Below are positions 32,115 to 43,659 of a stretch of 64,000 bases of DNA, piece by piece. Source of the DNA: Lumbricus terrestris (Eukaryota > Annelida > Clitellata > Crassiclitellata > Lumbricidae); assembly GCA_949752735.1 (NCBI GenBank), contig OX457036.1:1996120-2060119 (forward strand). Direction: 5' to 3'. How positions within the stretch are numbered: the stretch's first letter is position 1; each line of letters starts with the position of its first letter. The notes beneath the pieces were generated by a model that searched no databases, was not told where the DNA came from, and saw only the letters and a program-made list of their open reading frames with translations. Both the position numbers and the translations under genes were made by a program.

Positions 32115-33310
32115 GTGAATGCTGTTGGACACCTTTATTGTGATTTATTTTTATTTGTGATTATTTAAATTGAATGTTCAGGGTAACGGCCTCGGCTGTC
32201 ATAGACCCTGGTCAAATCGAATCCATCCATTATTGTGATGCCTTTTTTATTGTAAAATTACTGAGTATTAATACTGTGTTGGACACCTTTATTGTGATAA
32301 CTTGGAACTCGAGTCCGTGTCCATGGCCGACTTTTTATACGATGAAGCTGAATTGCACACCATTTTATTGTAAAATTTCTGAATATTAATGCTTTGTTAG
32401 ACACCTTTATTTGTGATAGCTTGGAACTCGAGTCCGAGTCAATGGTCGACTTTTTTATACGATAATACTGAATTGCACACCATTTTATTGTGAAATTTCT
32501 GGATATTAATACGCTGTTGGACACCTTTATTTTGATTTATTTTTATTTGTGATTATCTTAATTGAATGTCCAGGGTAACCGCCTCTGTTGTCATAGACCC
32601 TGGTCAAATCGGATCTATCCATTATTGTGATTACTTTTTTATTGTAAAATTTCAGAATATTAACACTGTGTTGGACACCTTTTATTGTGATAACCTGGAT
32701 CTCGAGTCTGTGTCCATGGTTGACTTTTTATACGATAGTACTGAATTACACACCATTGTATTGTGGATTTTCTGAATATTAATGCTGTGTTGGACACCTT
32801 TTTTGTGACATCCTGGATCTCGAGTCTGTGTCCATGGTCGACTTTTTATACAATAATACTGAATTGCACACCATTTTATTTTTGTGGGGCGCGGTGGTGT
32901 AGTGGTGGCGTCGTCGCCTTGAAGCCGGAAGGTTCGGGGTTCGAATCCACCTCGCCGCGTAAGGACCTTGGGCAAGTCCTTCACTCACAATTGCTCAGCG
33001 CTTCGGCGTGAAACTCCGATGCAGTGTCCGCTCTGCATTCGAGAGCGCCTCTGAGTAGAGAGACAGAGCTTGAAGGGGCACTATAACAAGTGCACATACA
33101 AACAAACAAACAAGCAATTATTGTAAAAGTTCTGATTATTGATACTGTGTTGGACACCTTTTATTGTTGCAACTTGGAGCCCGAGACTGTGTCTACCATT
33201 CTATGGTTGACTTTTTATACGATAATACTGAATTGCACACCATTGTTTTGTGGAATTTCTTTATATTAATGCGGTGTTGGACACCTCTTATTGTGAAAAT
33301 TTGGAACTGT
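32115..33310 (+). repeat. Minisatellite inside hAT copy 1 (about 118-bp units)
   Basis: Units beginning TGTTGGACACCTTTATTGTG recur near 32129, 32276, 32396, 32515, 32670, 32789, 33150 and 33277. Each contains CTCGAGTC, GTCCATGGTCGACTTTTTA, GATAATACTGAATTGCACAC and ATTGTAAAATTTCTG. Two units carry an inserted family C hairpin (near 32178 and 32570), and one is split by the SINE at 32886. Confidence 0.85.
32886..33114 (+). mobile_element. tRNA-derived SINE (family 1), best copy, nested in hAT
   Basis: It starts GGGGCGCGGTGGTGTAGTGG, has the B box GGTTCGAATCC, continues with ACCTTGGGCAAGTCCTTCAC and AATTGCTCAGCGCTTCGGCG, and ends with GAGCGCCTCTGAGTAG, GAAGGGGCACTATAACAAG and a CAAA-type tail. 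It is absent from the other hAT copy, so it inserted after the hAT family spread. Confidence 0.9.
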
Positions 33311-34439
33311 AGTCAACGTGGTTTTTGAGTTCTTGCATATCGGTATATCAAAGACAATAGGGACTTTACATTACCTCACTGTCTGCACCACATAGCTACT
33401 CGGGCTGCTATGTGCACACGCACTGTATATAATGCATTGCCTTTCGGCTCAGATGACTGAAATTCGGGGTATAGTACAGCGCTGGCAAAGCATAGACTTG
33501 ACGCGGACGCGTTTGAGGACCACCCATTCTCTTTTGCTACCTTAGTTGGACACCTTTGTTTATGGTATTTTGGAACTTGATCTAGGTTTGCGGCCGGATA
33601 CACTAAAATTCAAAAACTTCAACAATTGCTGACTTCGTTTAAATAACCCACTCAATCTCCAAACAACATCTTGCAATGGAATATTTATGTGGAGCGCGTT
33701 TGTGCCAGTGCACAATTTCTTGTAAAACCCTTCGCACGATTGCAATATGACCACCCTGGGAAGAAAAATTTCTAGTTGCATCTCTGGGAGGGAGGAAGAC
33801 TTGGGGCTTCAGCCCCCCCAAACCTGAAATCCTGGCGCCGCCACTGACTGTAAGCATCATTACCAAGTACTGATACTTGCAATAACCTGACCATTTGGGC
33901 TCATTTTATAAAAGGCTACTAATTTTGTCGATGCTAGGCCTAAGCTTAAGTTAAAGGGGACAACATTGCTAAATAGCTGAAAGAAGAGATGACATAGAGA
34001 GCGGAATCAATATCAGTAGCAGATCAAACCTGACACAGCTTAACAATCGTGTGATCTGTGTGCGTCGTCTGACGTCACTGGCTTTGATAATTGCAGTTTA
34101 ATGACACCGAGTTCAAAAGAATATTATCTTAAGCGTCTCCCTCCCCTTCTCCATGCTTAATACCGGCACTTCCACACTCCACAGGTAAGGCAGTGGAGGA
34201 CTTCTGTCACCTATGTAAGAAATGAATGGATGATAAGTGACATTGCGTTGACTAATAACAATAATGCTTGCTGCTGCTTCACTACACTTTGACACATCAA
34301 TGTTGATCAGTGTTTTTTTTAACTAATTGCTCCAGACTCTGCGGTGGTTCGGACATTGATTACAAAATAGTTTTAAGAGAGGTTTTTGTATAAATTATTG
34401 TCTTCCATGCAGTAAGTCCACGGATTATTATTTCAACTC

Positions 34440-34560
34440 TACGGTTGATGATAACGGTCGTAACCACCGCCACAAGATGACCAAACATTGGATACTATTG
34501 GCAATGTTTCGATCAGCTTAGACACCTTTTTACGGATTCTACACGATTTTATATAGTCTA
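34440..34560 (+). repeat. Family A repeat copy
   Basis: GGCAATGTTTCGATCAGCTT followed by AGACACCTTTTTACGGATTC matches 55100-55140 and 38925-38970. Flanking sequence on either side (33855-35340) shows no gene. Confidence 0.6.
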
Positions 34561-35366
34561 CATTTTCTCCTAAAACTTAGTAGATCACTCGAAACTTTCG
34601 AATGGCCAACTTAGCTTGACGTAAATAAAACCAAAATAATACTATAATAGCGTTATGAGTATTTAGATTTAATTTCACGAATGATACTGCCACTGCATTT
34701 CACGCTGCACCGCACTAAGGCTAGTTATGATTACATTCCAATGTCCGCCTTCTGACAAAACATCGGTCTGCTCATAACTGCTGTACCATGAACAGCCTTC
34801 TAAGTTGGTGCCTAGGTCCGCGACTGAGTCCGTACCAGTTGTCTCGCGAGTCATTGGTATAAACTGGGATGCGTTACGATAACCGAACTAACAATGCTGA
34901 TATAATCATATGACATATATAATATTATGCATAAGCAAAATGTTAAATTTTAATATGCATTGCAGAACATAGATGATTATGGAAGATGACGTTGCTTCAA
35001 TACAAAATAAACGGTTTGAAACACGATACAGCAGCAGAAGCATTGCTGCAATCGTATCTACTCTAAAATATTGTAGAGCGCCTCGCGCAGCATAATTAGG
35101 ATTATACAATAATTCTAGAATCACTTTCATCGATGATGCTAGGAGGAAAACATTTGAGATGAGAAGTTCAAATAGGGAGACTTATTACAAGTCAACTGTG
35201 GAAAGTCGAACTTAAGTAAGCAGAGACAAATAAATGCATTGGAATTTAAACTTTAAGAAAACTTGTTAGTATAATTATGAAATTGACTTTGACAAGCATC
35301 GGTTTAGGGTATAGATTTTTAAATTTACGTAAGAACGTTTGAAACGCAATTGGATTCGACACCTTT
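34561..35366. other. Non-coding sequence, no gene seen
   Basis: Short frames only. The region just before the LINE insertion holds another family A core (GACACCTTTATATAGCTCT at 35359-35377). Confidence 0.45.
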
Positions 35367-35378
35367 ATATAGCTCTCA

Positions 35379-35555
35379 AATAGGAGCAAGATCAAGAGGA
35401 AGACCTAGGAAGAGGTGGTGGGACAACATGTGTGAATGGACGGGATTATCAACAGAGCAATTGTTGAGAGCAACCGAAGACAGGAGAGGATGGAGAAGAA
35501 CTGTCCAAAATGCGACCAACCCTCGTGTCGAGGATGGTTGAAGGCAAGGCAAGGC
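35379..35555 (+). mobile_element. 5'-truncated LINE insertion (extreme C-terminus)
   Basis: The insert encodes GARSRGRPRKRWWDNMCEWTG followed by RATEDRRGWRRTVQNATNPR and a stop, the usual last residues of RTE-like and related LINE proteins. After the stop comes three AAGGC repeats as a tail. The 12-bp ATATAGCTCTCA flanks both sides (35367-35378 and 35556-35567). So this is a short, dead-on-arrival, target-primed insertion into a family A repeat. The insert is only 177 bp. Confidence 0.88.
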
Positions 35556-35654
35556 ATATAGCTCTCATTGGAGTCTATATTTTGAAAATGTCTTTCAAAT
35601 GCACAGCACGTAATTTACCAGATTTTCGACGTTAACTCCAAGTCATATCAAAAA

Positions 35655-35730
35655 GAGCTGTATTTGCCAAACATTTTTTTTCGAGGGCACGGCCTCTGTT
35701 GTCATATGCCATCGTCAAATCTCGACCCAT
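35655..35730 (+). repeat. Family C hairpin repeat
   Basis: TGCCAAACATT, CGAGGGC, CCTCTGTTGTCATAT, GCCATCG, TCAAATCTCGACCCATC. The last stem pair is C-G here instead of the usual T-A, keeping the pairing. Confidence 0.65.
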
Positions 35731-35806
35731 CATCAAACGATGCTAAAAAGAGCTGTATTACACCAAACAATTTTTTTCCGATTGAATCGGTCTCTGCGTT
35801 GATTAA

Positions 35807-36785
35807 CCCTCGGGCTACTAAGGGGGGGGGTGGTTGCCACCCCCCCCCCCTAGGTTTTTCGCAAATCAAACGCGTTCCGTCTGGAATAAAATTTTGAAAA
35901 AATTGGTAGCTGTAGAGGGTTCATTGGGACACATTTTGAGGTAAAACTTTTGATGATGCCCCCTACCGTTCAAAAGTTACACCCGATATACCAAAGGTAC
36001 CAGGGGGGGGTGGATACCACCCCCCCTAGAATATCGTCTGTAACTTTTCCGCCCTTTAATATTAAGATACACAAATTATACCATTCTATAGAGGGAATGT
36101 GGGGCTACATTTCCATGCTCACTGAGTTGTCTTTTGACAACCGGAAGTGCTCAAAATAAATTGAAATATATATAAAGGTGTTTTATTTTCATAAAATTGT
36201 CATGTTGTTTCTATTATAACTTATCCATAATTTATTTGTTAATAGAAATAAATTATGCCATTCTGTAGAGGGCATTTAGGGCTATTTTCTGATACTAAAT
36301 AATTTGTTTTTTGATGACCGGAAGTGCTCAAAATAAATTAAAATGTATGAAAATGTTGGGTTTTTTTACAACGCAAGCCGAAATGTGTGCGTAAACGTTT
36401 TTCAGCGGCAAAAACATGTTTTTTTGTTTTGATTGAACATAAAACAGACTTATTACTAGTTTTTATAGTTGAATATTGGACTTTATTATATGTAAACTAC
36501 CTTTTATATATAAATCATGTATAAAACACACAGAATCTAATATATTTCCTATGCGTAAGTATACATTTTGTGGAATCGACGGGTACCCATGGTAAAAAAT
36601 TCATAATTTCGAGGGGCATTCATATTTTCTAAACCTAAATATACCATTTTGTGCAGAAATGAATGCTGAATCAAATGGTGTATTACAAGTTATGATATCT
36701 CAAACCCAACCCAAAATCCAGGGGGGGGTGGTAACCACCCCCCCTTGGTAGTCAGTGTTACAAAAAAAGCTTGGTAGCCTGAGGG
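35807..36785. mobile_element. piggyBac-type MITE
   Basis: TTAA lies at both edges (35803-35806 and 36786-36789). The termini are CCCTCGGGCTACTAAG and its near inverse CTTGGTAGCCTGAGGG. TTAA targets with CCC-starting termini are the piggyBac signature. The 979-bp element has no transposase. It contains three palindromes of the type GGGGGGTGGNNNCCACCCCCC (about 35822, 36003 and 36721). A related fragment lies reversed at 47384-47640. Confidence 0.88.
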
Positions 36786-37061
36786 TTAAATGTGACTAAC
36801 GTAATACATGTAGTTAGAGAGTCTGCAGTAGTCGCGACACAAACGTCAAAGGGTCTATGGCGAAATTGGATGGATGGATCGGGAGTTTAAATAAATCTTA
36901 TGACCACAAAGGCGGTCTCATTTCGTTGAAATTATTTTGAACAATATTAGTCGTAATCTCCTAAATTCTAAAGCGCCACTCGAAAGCCAAGCGAGGGGCA
37001 CCGGCCTATTGACGAGCGCTGCGTTGAGTCAAAAGGGTAGTCCATGGTTTTCAGGGTCGAG

Positions 37062-37472
37062 TTACCGTAGGATCAGAGCAGTGGAACAGCTACTAGTGTG
37101 GGTGTCGTCTGAGCCGGGAATTGGAGGGTCAGATAAGACAGGGTAAGAGTTCTTGAAAAGGAGTGTCTTTAGTTTCGAGTGAAAGGCCCGAGGTGTGATA
37201 GATAGAGGAGCCTGAGGAAGGTGATGGTGTGTGATTAGTAATGATGGAAGAGAAACTGAAAAGGATCGGAACTCAGCAGACAGATCTTTCCAAAGGCGTT
37301 GTGATGAGTTGGATATGGCTAGGTTGGAAAACTTTAGATGACTTGTGATCGGCGGTCGAGAGAGTGTAAGGCAGGCGGGTGATCGGGTAGAACGGGTAGG
37401 CTGGATGGTGAAGAGTTCGCGAAGATATCTGGGCTGGGAGCATTGTAAGGAGTTGTAGGTCATATTACCCAC
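37062..37472 (-). pseudogene. LINE ORF2 C-terminal fragment
   Basis: A 136-residue minus-strand frame contains YLRELFTIQPTRSTRS, LTLSRPPITSHLKFSNLAIS and RAFHSKLKTLLFKNSYP. This is the C-terminal tail of reverse transcriptase proteins of L2/CR1/Jockey-like LINEs. It has no stop over its length but lacks the catalytic reverse transcriptase upstream. Sequence upstream on the same strand shows no continuation. It is distinct from the LINE at 22633-23495. Confidence 0.7.
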
Positions 37473-37947
37473 AGATCTCTAATGATAATACGTAGTTTCG
37501 GTTATACGAAGACTTCGTATCAACAAAGCTCATATTTTGGGTTAGAAAAATGAACAGGAATTAAATAGATAGACTACAATTACACTTTGAAGTTGGAATA
37601 ACAGTGGAATGCTTTGTGACCAATCAGGTCGACCGCAGCAATAACAAACTGACCGAAAACGCAAACACTTCTAAAGTCCTCTATGACAGACCGCAATCCG
37701 TTACTGAATCCGGCGATTAGGATCCTTTGCAATGTAAGTCATCTTGGATACCTTTTTATAGATATTAAAAAAATTATATAGACTGCATTTTGTTTAAATT
37801 TTCGTTCGCTCGAGGAAAATATTCAACGACAATAAAATCAAAAAGTTACTCTAAGCACTTCGATAAATAAAGGACAAGAAATGTTTGCTACATCGATCTT
37901 ATAAATTATAAATGCATGTGAAGAGCTACAGTGCTGTCAAAATTGCC

Positions 37948-38165
37948 AATTAATTAATTAATTAATTAATTGACTAATTCATTCATTGATTGTCGCAATT
38001 AATTATTTAATTACGACAATGAATGAATGAATGGATGAATGAATGAATGATTGAATGAATTAATTAATTGATAAATTAATTCACTGATTAATTAATCAAT
38101 CAATTAATTAATTTATTAACGAATGAATGAATGAATGAATGAATGAATGAATTAATTGTTTTCTT
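37948..38165. repeat. AATT/GAAT simple-repeat tract with internal palindrome
   Basis: Runs of AATTAATT and GAATGAAT alternate. An inverted pair (ATTCATTCATTGATTGTCG with CGACAATGAATGAATGAAT) lies at about 37977-38037. Confidence 0.8.
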
Positions 38166-38310
38166 AATTGATGAATTTATTTATATATTCATTTGGGTCT
38201 TGCTTCCTTAACCTCTAGAAAAGGCTGCGTTTCTTTCTTATATCTCACCAATCAAGCTATGTTTCATGAAAATCTCTCAAGTCTTTAATCTCTTGCCATG
38301 CATGATGGGA

Positions 38311-38405
38311 TGGGGCGCTCCTGAGTATGTTTTCTGAAAGGGCGCCATAAAAGTCCAAAGATCAATGAACGGATGAATGGATGAATGAGTGAATGAATAA
38401 ATTAG
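38311..38405 (+). repeat. L2/CR1-type 3' tail
   Basis: GGGGCGCTCCTGAGTATG, AAAGGGCGCCATAAAAG and GATGAATG-type repeats match the LINE/SINE tail seen at 18985 and 23405. Confidence 0.65.
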
Positions 38406-38425
38406 AATGCTAATCTTTGTTTTGG

Positions 38426-38794
38426 GTACTATAATTTTAATTCACCCTTTTTATTTATTGCAGCGTGTCGATGTAGGTTTCGTGTACGACCCCACAGAAA
38501 TAGAAATTCGATGAAAAATATTTCCTCACGAAGTAGAAGCGGGATTTAGCTCGTGAGGGTCGGTTAGGGTTAGTTTTAGGGTTAGTGCAGTCATTCTGCT
38601 GAAATTGAAGCTGGATTGATGAAGAATAATTTTCAATGTAAAATTGATGAAAAAGATATACCGACAAAATAGAAACGGGATTTATCGAACAAATTCTTGT
38701 CTAAGCAGAAGCTGGATCGATTAAAAGGGTTCTGGACAAACTAGAAGTTGACGAAATTAAATCGATAAAAAAGGGTGAATTAAAATTATAGTAC
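38426..38794. mobile_element. MITE with 25-bp terminal inverted repeats and telomere-like motif
   Basis: GTACTATAATTTTAATTCAC plus CCTTTTT at the left is the inverse of the right end (38770-38794). The 369-bp element has no coding. Inside, a block like AGAAGCGGGATTTA recurs about five times in diverged form (38525-38750). TTAGGGTTAGTTTTAGGGTT lies at about 38565-38585. Superfamily is uncertain; a TA or GTAC target is possible. Confidence 0.8.
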
Positions 38795-38975
38795 CTTGTT
38801 TTGTCTTTTGTTATCCTTCAAATTCTTATCCTTCAGCAAATCCACGAGTTTCTACGTCATTTGTATTCGGTCAAAGATAACGGCCGTGACAGTTACAAGA
38901 TTTTTAAATACTATTATTTATGTTTTGATCAGCCTATACACCTTTATATCGATTATAAATGACATTTTAAAAGCA
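38795..38975 (+). repeat. Family A repeat copy
   Basis: AACGGCCGTGACAGTTACAA, TTTTGATCAGCCTATACACC and TTTATATCGATTATAAATGAC are related to the copies at 34440 and 55080. Confidence 0.55.
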
Positions 38976-40190
38976 AAATAATTGATCAAAAAAATATAGT
39001 CATCGTCACAGCACGTTCTGAAATAGACAGCGATGTTATAATATTATGTAATAGCATAATTATAATTACATTCGTTTAAGTCGATGCTAGGGATAATAAA
39101 TTATATCGATTCGATTAATAAATAATTAAATAAATAAATTAATTAATCGATTACTTAATTAATTAAGTATAGCCTTTACTACTCAATTTGCAACCACGCA
39201 ACGGGACATTGACAACTACGCATTTTAACACATAGAAGTAATAACATAGAATAGTAACATACATGAAAAGCAGTGTAAAACCGATGTTAACAAGCGTCAA
39301 GTATTCTATTGGTGAAACCATTATTTTCTTTAGAGAAAGTCAATACGTGGAATTGTGAGTTTGTGTGAACGTGTAGGCAAAGAGTTTTGTGATTCATGAA
39401 CAGGATTAAATTGATCATTCTCTGATTGTGATCATCGCAGAACCGAAATAAAGCCAGTGCTGTGATAACCCTTGCTGGAATGATCCCATTCTGGTTAAAC
39501 AACGATCTGCCACGCGCATATGAAGCCCATAACAGCAGACCCCTCAACACGGCGAACATCTCTATGACCAACCTAAATTCGGGCCTGTGTCCACGGTCTT
39601 TCACTGGACGTTTACCGTGTTCGCAACTTAGTTGCTAAATAAGCTTAAGTAAGATGTAAAATTATATGCAGCGCAGAATCTAAAGATAGAACATTACGTC
39701 ATTATTTTCAATGCCTTATGAAAAGTTTGAAACGTGCAACAACAAAGCAAGTATGCAAGGCATAATAATTTGCATTAAAATTACAATATTATCCTACAGA
39801 TCATAATATGAAATTCGCTTTGAAAAACATCAGTTCAGAGTAAGTCTTATAAATCAAATACCAGCCCATATTTACGGACCGTTTGAAACGTCGTTGAATT
39901 CGACACCTTTAATTAGGTCTTGAACGAAATTATATGTTTAAAATCACTAAAATAGGCATACGTACATGTAATCATGGCTAAGACATCTTTCATTCCACTT
40001 TAACGGCCATTGACGCCCAAAATATTGAACGGTCAAACGGACACATACAAATAGGCCTACGCACGCACGCACGCACACTCGCACGCACGTAGCTATAACA
40101 TTGTAGTTAAGTCGTTTGAACTGTTCGGTGACGATATTGCCTTACTAAAAGTCAGCAACGATCGATTCAATCAGATGTATTGATGGATAT
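38976..40190. other. Non-coding stretch, one family A core
   Basis: A 105-residue minus frame (39287-39604) resembles nothing known to me. GAATTCGACACCTTTAATTAG at 39894-39914 is a family A core. A GCAC-type microsatellite lies at about 40061-40090. No gene is recognised. Confidence 0.45.
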
Positions 40191-40194
40191 CATT

Positions 40195-40345
40195 TGACCA
40201 TGGTCTATGACAACAGAGGCCGTTACCCTGGACAGAAATTTGCTCGGCGTATTACAGCACTTGAGAGCAAGTATATTTTATTTAACCAAAGTTTAACGTC
40301 GTCGTATGACATCAAAGGTCGTTGACGACAATTTACAGCTTATGC
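40195..40345 (-). repeat. Family C unit (reversed) followed by family D
   Basis: On the minus strand GTGCTGTAATACGCCGAGCA, AATTTCTGTCCAGGGTAACG, CCTCTGTTGTCATAG and ACCATGGTCAAAT match 18440-18520. Family D (TTTAACGTCGTCGTATGACA, GGTCGTTGACGACAAT) follows on the plus strand at 40287-40333. Confidence 0.7.
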
Positions 40346-40761
40346 AACGTAGCACCAATGAATTCACGACGTCCAAATTAACCTTATAGCGTTGTCATAA
40401 CAATATCATTGTTCACCAAGCCTTAGCATAATGTTATTGTTCATTGTCATAATTATAGCGTTCAATGTTTAATAGCAAAATGGTTAACAGTTAATAACAT
40501 TAACTATTAGCTTACAATTTATGCCAAATATTTTGCTTGGGCACATTCATTAATATGTTGCAGTAATTGTCACATGCAAGCAATTTCACAAACTTTTCTT
40601 GATTACTATTCTTAAAACAAATTTTATTCATAGCTTCTACATTTCCTTAAAAGAAATTCTTAAACAGGTTAATATGAGATATAATTTTTGCTCTAATAAT
40701 AGCGAAAAAGACAAACAATATCCCAACACAATCATGTTACAATGGCATGACATTCAATATT

Positions 40762-40889
<128 letters not shown>

Positions 40890-41642
40890 AGCACATTTAT
40901 GATCAATTTCTCAATACATTGTCACATAAAAGAAATATTTTTATATCTTATTTTGCTATACTAAACAATTGTAATTAAAAATTCAATCTATTGATTCATC
41001 ATATCCTTGAAATCAACCATCATATGAATTTGGTTCAAATTTTTTTATTAGACACATATAATACTTGACGAAAAAATTAACAACAAATATTTAGAGAAGA
41101 AATAGACTCAGAAGCAAAGCAGAGCTAGCGCATGTAAAATTATATAAATGCATAAATCTTATATAATATCTATGAGCTCAATTTTCAAGGTGTGTAATGA
41201 AATTGACATAATTAGTTGATTCACTGTTCAACGACATCTTATTTAGTCAAAAACCCTTGCACGCCGAGAGGAATTAGTTTTCGAACAGTTCATAATATCA
41301 AATCGTATCTACATTGACTCCCGCAGAATAGACTGCAGGCATACAGAGACGTTTTCAGCACATACCTATGCCCATACGTTTCGATCTTTTTCAGTTGCTC
41401 CACCATCATTATACTAATCACAATCAGCGCCGCGCCCTCTGCCCTGGTTCTTACTAAAACACCTTCAAATTGTTGTTCACAATTTCTACATGAAGTGTTT
41501 GTTATAAAGTTCAATAAATCCTGATTGGTCAAATTGGTATCGTAATAAATTATTATGATCATAGAAACTATTAAAAGACAAGCCTTAAAGCTATCGAAAA
41601 GGAATCCATGAGAATGAAGTTTTAAACGACGTAACTTTCTTA

Positions 41643-42100
41643 GCCGGTGACACGAAACGGAGTATCTCCCCTGAAAGCTATCCGGGGGGGATGAATTAAT
41701 CTATCCCCCGGATGGAATTAACCGGTCTATACTATCCGGGGGGATAAACCATTCTATTCCCTTTTTTGAAAATGAGCATAATAAAAAATTATGCTGTAAT
41801 CAAAATTTAAAGTGACTCTAATTGTTTTAAGTCTCCTAAGCAATGCTCAGATAAAGGCAACTCGAATTTATTTAGTGACTCTGAGTGTTTTTAAGTGTTT
41901 TAAAAGATTTATGTGCTCTAAAAACAGGGTAAAACAAATTATATAGTAAGAATAAACATACTTGTTAGTGTCCTTGTTCAAAATAATGCAGATGAAATTC
42001 AATTTGCCCAAAAAATTACACGCGGAAGCGATTTTTTAGACTTTTTTTTAATTTGGGGGATACAATTAATACGGGGGATACTCTATTTCGTGACACCGGC
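41643..42100. mobile_element. MITE with GCCGGTG(A)CACG termini
   Basis: GCCGGTGACACGAAACGGAG at the left is matched by CTCTATTTCGTGACACCGGC at the right, about 28 bp including the adjoining TATCYCCC. The 458-bp element includes further ATCCGGGGGGAT/ATCCCCCGGAT inverted pairs near the left end. No protein is encoded. Termini resemble those of 44657-45170. Superfamily not determined. Confidence 0.75.
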
Positions 42101-42129
42101 AGTTTGGGGTCAATGTACTCACAAATGCT

Positions 42130-42625
42130 AATTTTAGCTAACGGGCGGAGTACAAACCTTGTCGTGCCAGTCCCAAGCCTCAATGAAGCAGGGGGGATAT
42201 GCCATTCATCTCCCAACATCGTCAAGTAGTACCCAGTCACATTGAATTCAACAAATCACTGAATTACTTCACCTTATGAAATAATAATGACGCAAGGTAA
42301 GGTCAACGTCAATGGTCATTATGTAAGTAAGGCATCATTAAGCACTGAGTAGCCTACCATCTTATACTACGTAACGATAAACAGCAAGAGATAAAAAAAA
42401 CACTGTGTAGTGGATTAGAAGAAAACGCGATAAAAGGTAACAGCAGACCAGTTTTCCAAACAGTGAAGCGGCTCACTGGTTCATTCCTCCCTCGTACCAC
42501 GGCCATTAAAGATGCCGCAGGCAAGAAAATTGTTGAACTAGAGAAGGTAAATCATCTCTGTCACAATGTGTTCTCGCCGTGGTACCAATCCCATGCCTAG
42601 ATAATAGAGGAGGGCGACACTAATT
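42130..42625 (+). repeat. Two diverged family B copies
   Basis: GTGCCAGTCCCAAGCCTCAA at 42164-42183 and ACCAATCCCATGCCTAGATA with ATAGAGGAGGGCGACAC at 42577-42614 retain the core. Between them nothing is recognised. Confidence 0.55.
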
Positions 42626-42739
42626 AAAAGCTCTCTCGTCACAAATTTTCTTCCCAGGTGATTTATGGCGGTTATGGCGGTGCTAGCTGAATATGCATAT
42701 CCCGATGGGTTCAAAGCTACCGACTCTGCGAAAATGAAG

Positions 42740-42862
42740 CCCTATATAACATGGGTTGTAACTTATTCAAAGGTGTGTAAATGGATCGACAGATTGATTA
42801 CTGCATGAGTGGCATCCAGCGTTTTGGTGGACAATTAATCTGCTCTGCTTGCTTGCTTGCTC
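42740..42862 (-). repeat. Local direct repeat with 43660-43790 (family A related)
   Basis: AAAGGTGTGTAAATGGATCG, ACAGATTGATTACTG and GTGGCATCCAGCGTTTTGGT followed by GGACAATTAATCTGCTCTGC recur at 43660-43790 with a few changes. It carries the family A core in reverse. Confidence 0.7.
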
Positions 42863-43119
42863 TGAGACGAAGAGTTCACGTACGCGGAATCGCTTCCATT
42901 AATATCGGTAGATGGCAGTAGAACGCGACGTGCGTCTTGCATGGCTGCTAAACAGTTCGACTAATGTAATAACATCGGTGTGAGTCGTCATCTAACTGCG
43001 ATTTATCAGATTGATCTTAAACGAAAAAAACATTTTAAGCAATGCCTCAAACTTAAATGCTACTACCAATCAATGTTACTATTCGAGCTGGATTGTAGGG
43101 CATGCACATGGTCTTCGCC

Positions 43120-43573
43120 ACTTTTGTGGTGCCCGTCCAAGTCGCTGAAGAGAAGGATGGCTGTGACTTCCGATCATGTTGGAGATTGAATGGCTGTATT
43201 CCGAATTGCCTCTTGTGGTCTGTCACGCCTCAGTGATGAGGCTGTCCGTGTGGTGATAGGCCTACGCTTGGGTCTGGACCTGTGCGAGCCGCACCAGTGC
43301 CATTGGGGTGAGTCAACAGATCAGAGAGGAAATCATGGTCTCGTCTGTAAGCTGTCTAAAGGGAGAAGTAGCAGGCGCTTTGAAATGAATGACACCATCT
43401 CGATGGCTCTCCAGCGAGCTGAAGTTCCAAGCTCCAAAGAACCAGCCGGCCTGTTTCGAAGCGACGGAAAAAGACCTGATGGAGCAACGCTGATACCCTG
43501 GTCAAGAGGAAAAATAATATATAATTTTGGATACCACAAGTTGCGTAGTTCAGATGATTGGTGTACCCGTTGA
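43120..43573 (+). pseudogene. LINE C-terminal zinc-motif and PD-type nuclease-like fragment
   Basis: The frame from 43190 encodes LSDEAVRVVIGLRLGLDLCE, then CHWGESTDQRGNHGLVCKLS, then SRRFEMNDTISMALQRAEVP and RSDGKRPDGATLIPWSRGK. The cysteine/histidine block followed by KRPDG recalls the C-terminal finger and restriction-like endonuclease of some LINEs. It appears to match a family of invertebrate reverse-transcriptase proteins I have seen, but I cannot name the clade. It is truncated at both ends, and the residues after IPWSRGK look decayed. A second fragment of the same protein family lies at 53660-53815. Confidence 0.55.
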
Positions 43574-43659
43574 TGAACTCTGTCTTAAATATTTTCTGAC
43601 TTGCTTTGCTAACTGAAAATGCATATTCGAAATTCACGCCGAACTAACGATTTTGTAAA

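Larger units (their letters stand above)
30809..33846 (+). mobile_element. Non-autonomous hAT-like transposon, copy 1
   Basis: The ends are CAGTGGCGGCGCCAGG (30809-30824) and its exact reverse complement (33831-33846). The 8-bp ACTGTAAG flanks both sides (30801-30808 and 33847-33854). CAGTGGCGG termini and 8-bp duplications are typical of hAT elements. No transposase is visible. Inside are G/C-rich sub-terminal repeats, a second internal copy of the left terminus near 31291 (CAGTGGCGGTGTCAGAGG), a LINE fragment, a minisatellite with about 118-bp units, two family C hairpins and a later SINE insertion. A shorter copy in opposite orientation is at 56555-59373. Confidence 0.92.

Noticed and set aside
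32115..33310. CRISPR array
   Set aside because: Repeats of about 118 bp without distinct spacers, inside a hAT element in a eukaryotic context.
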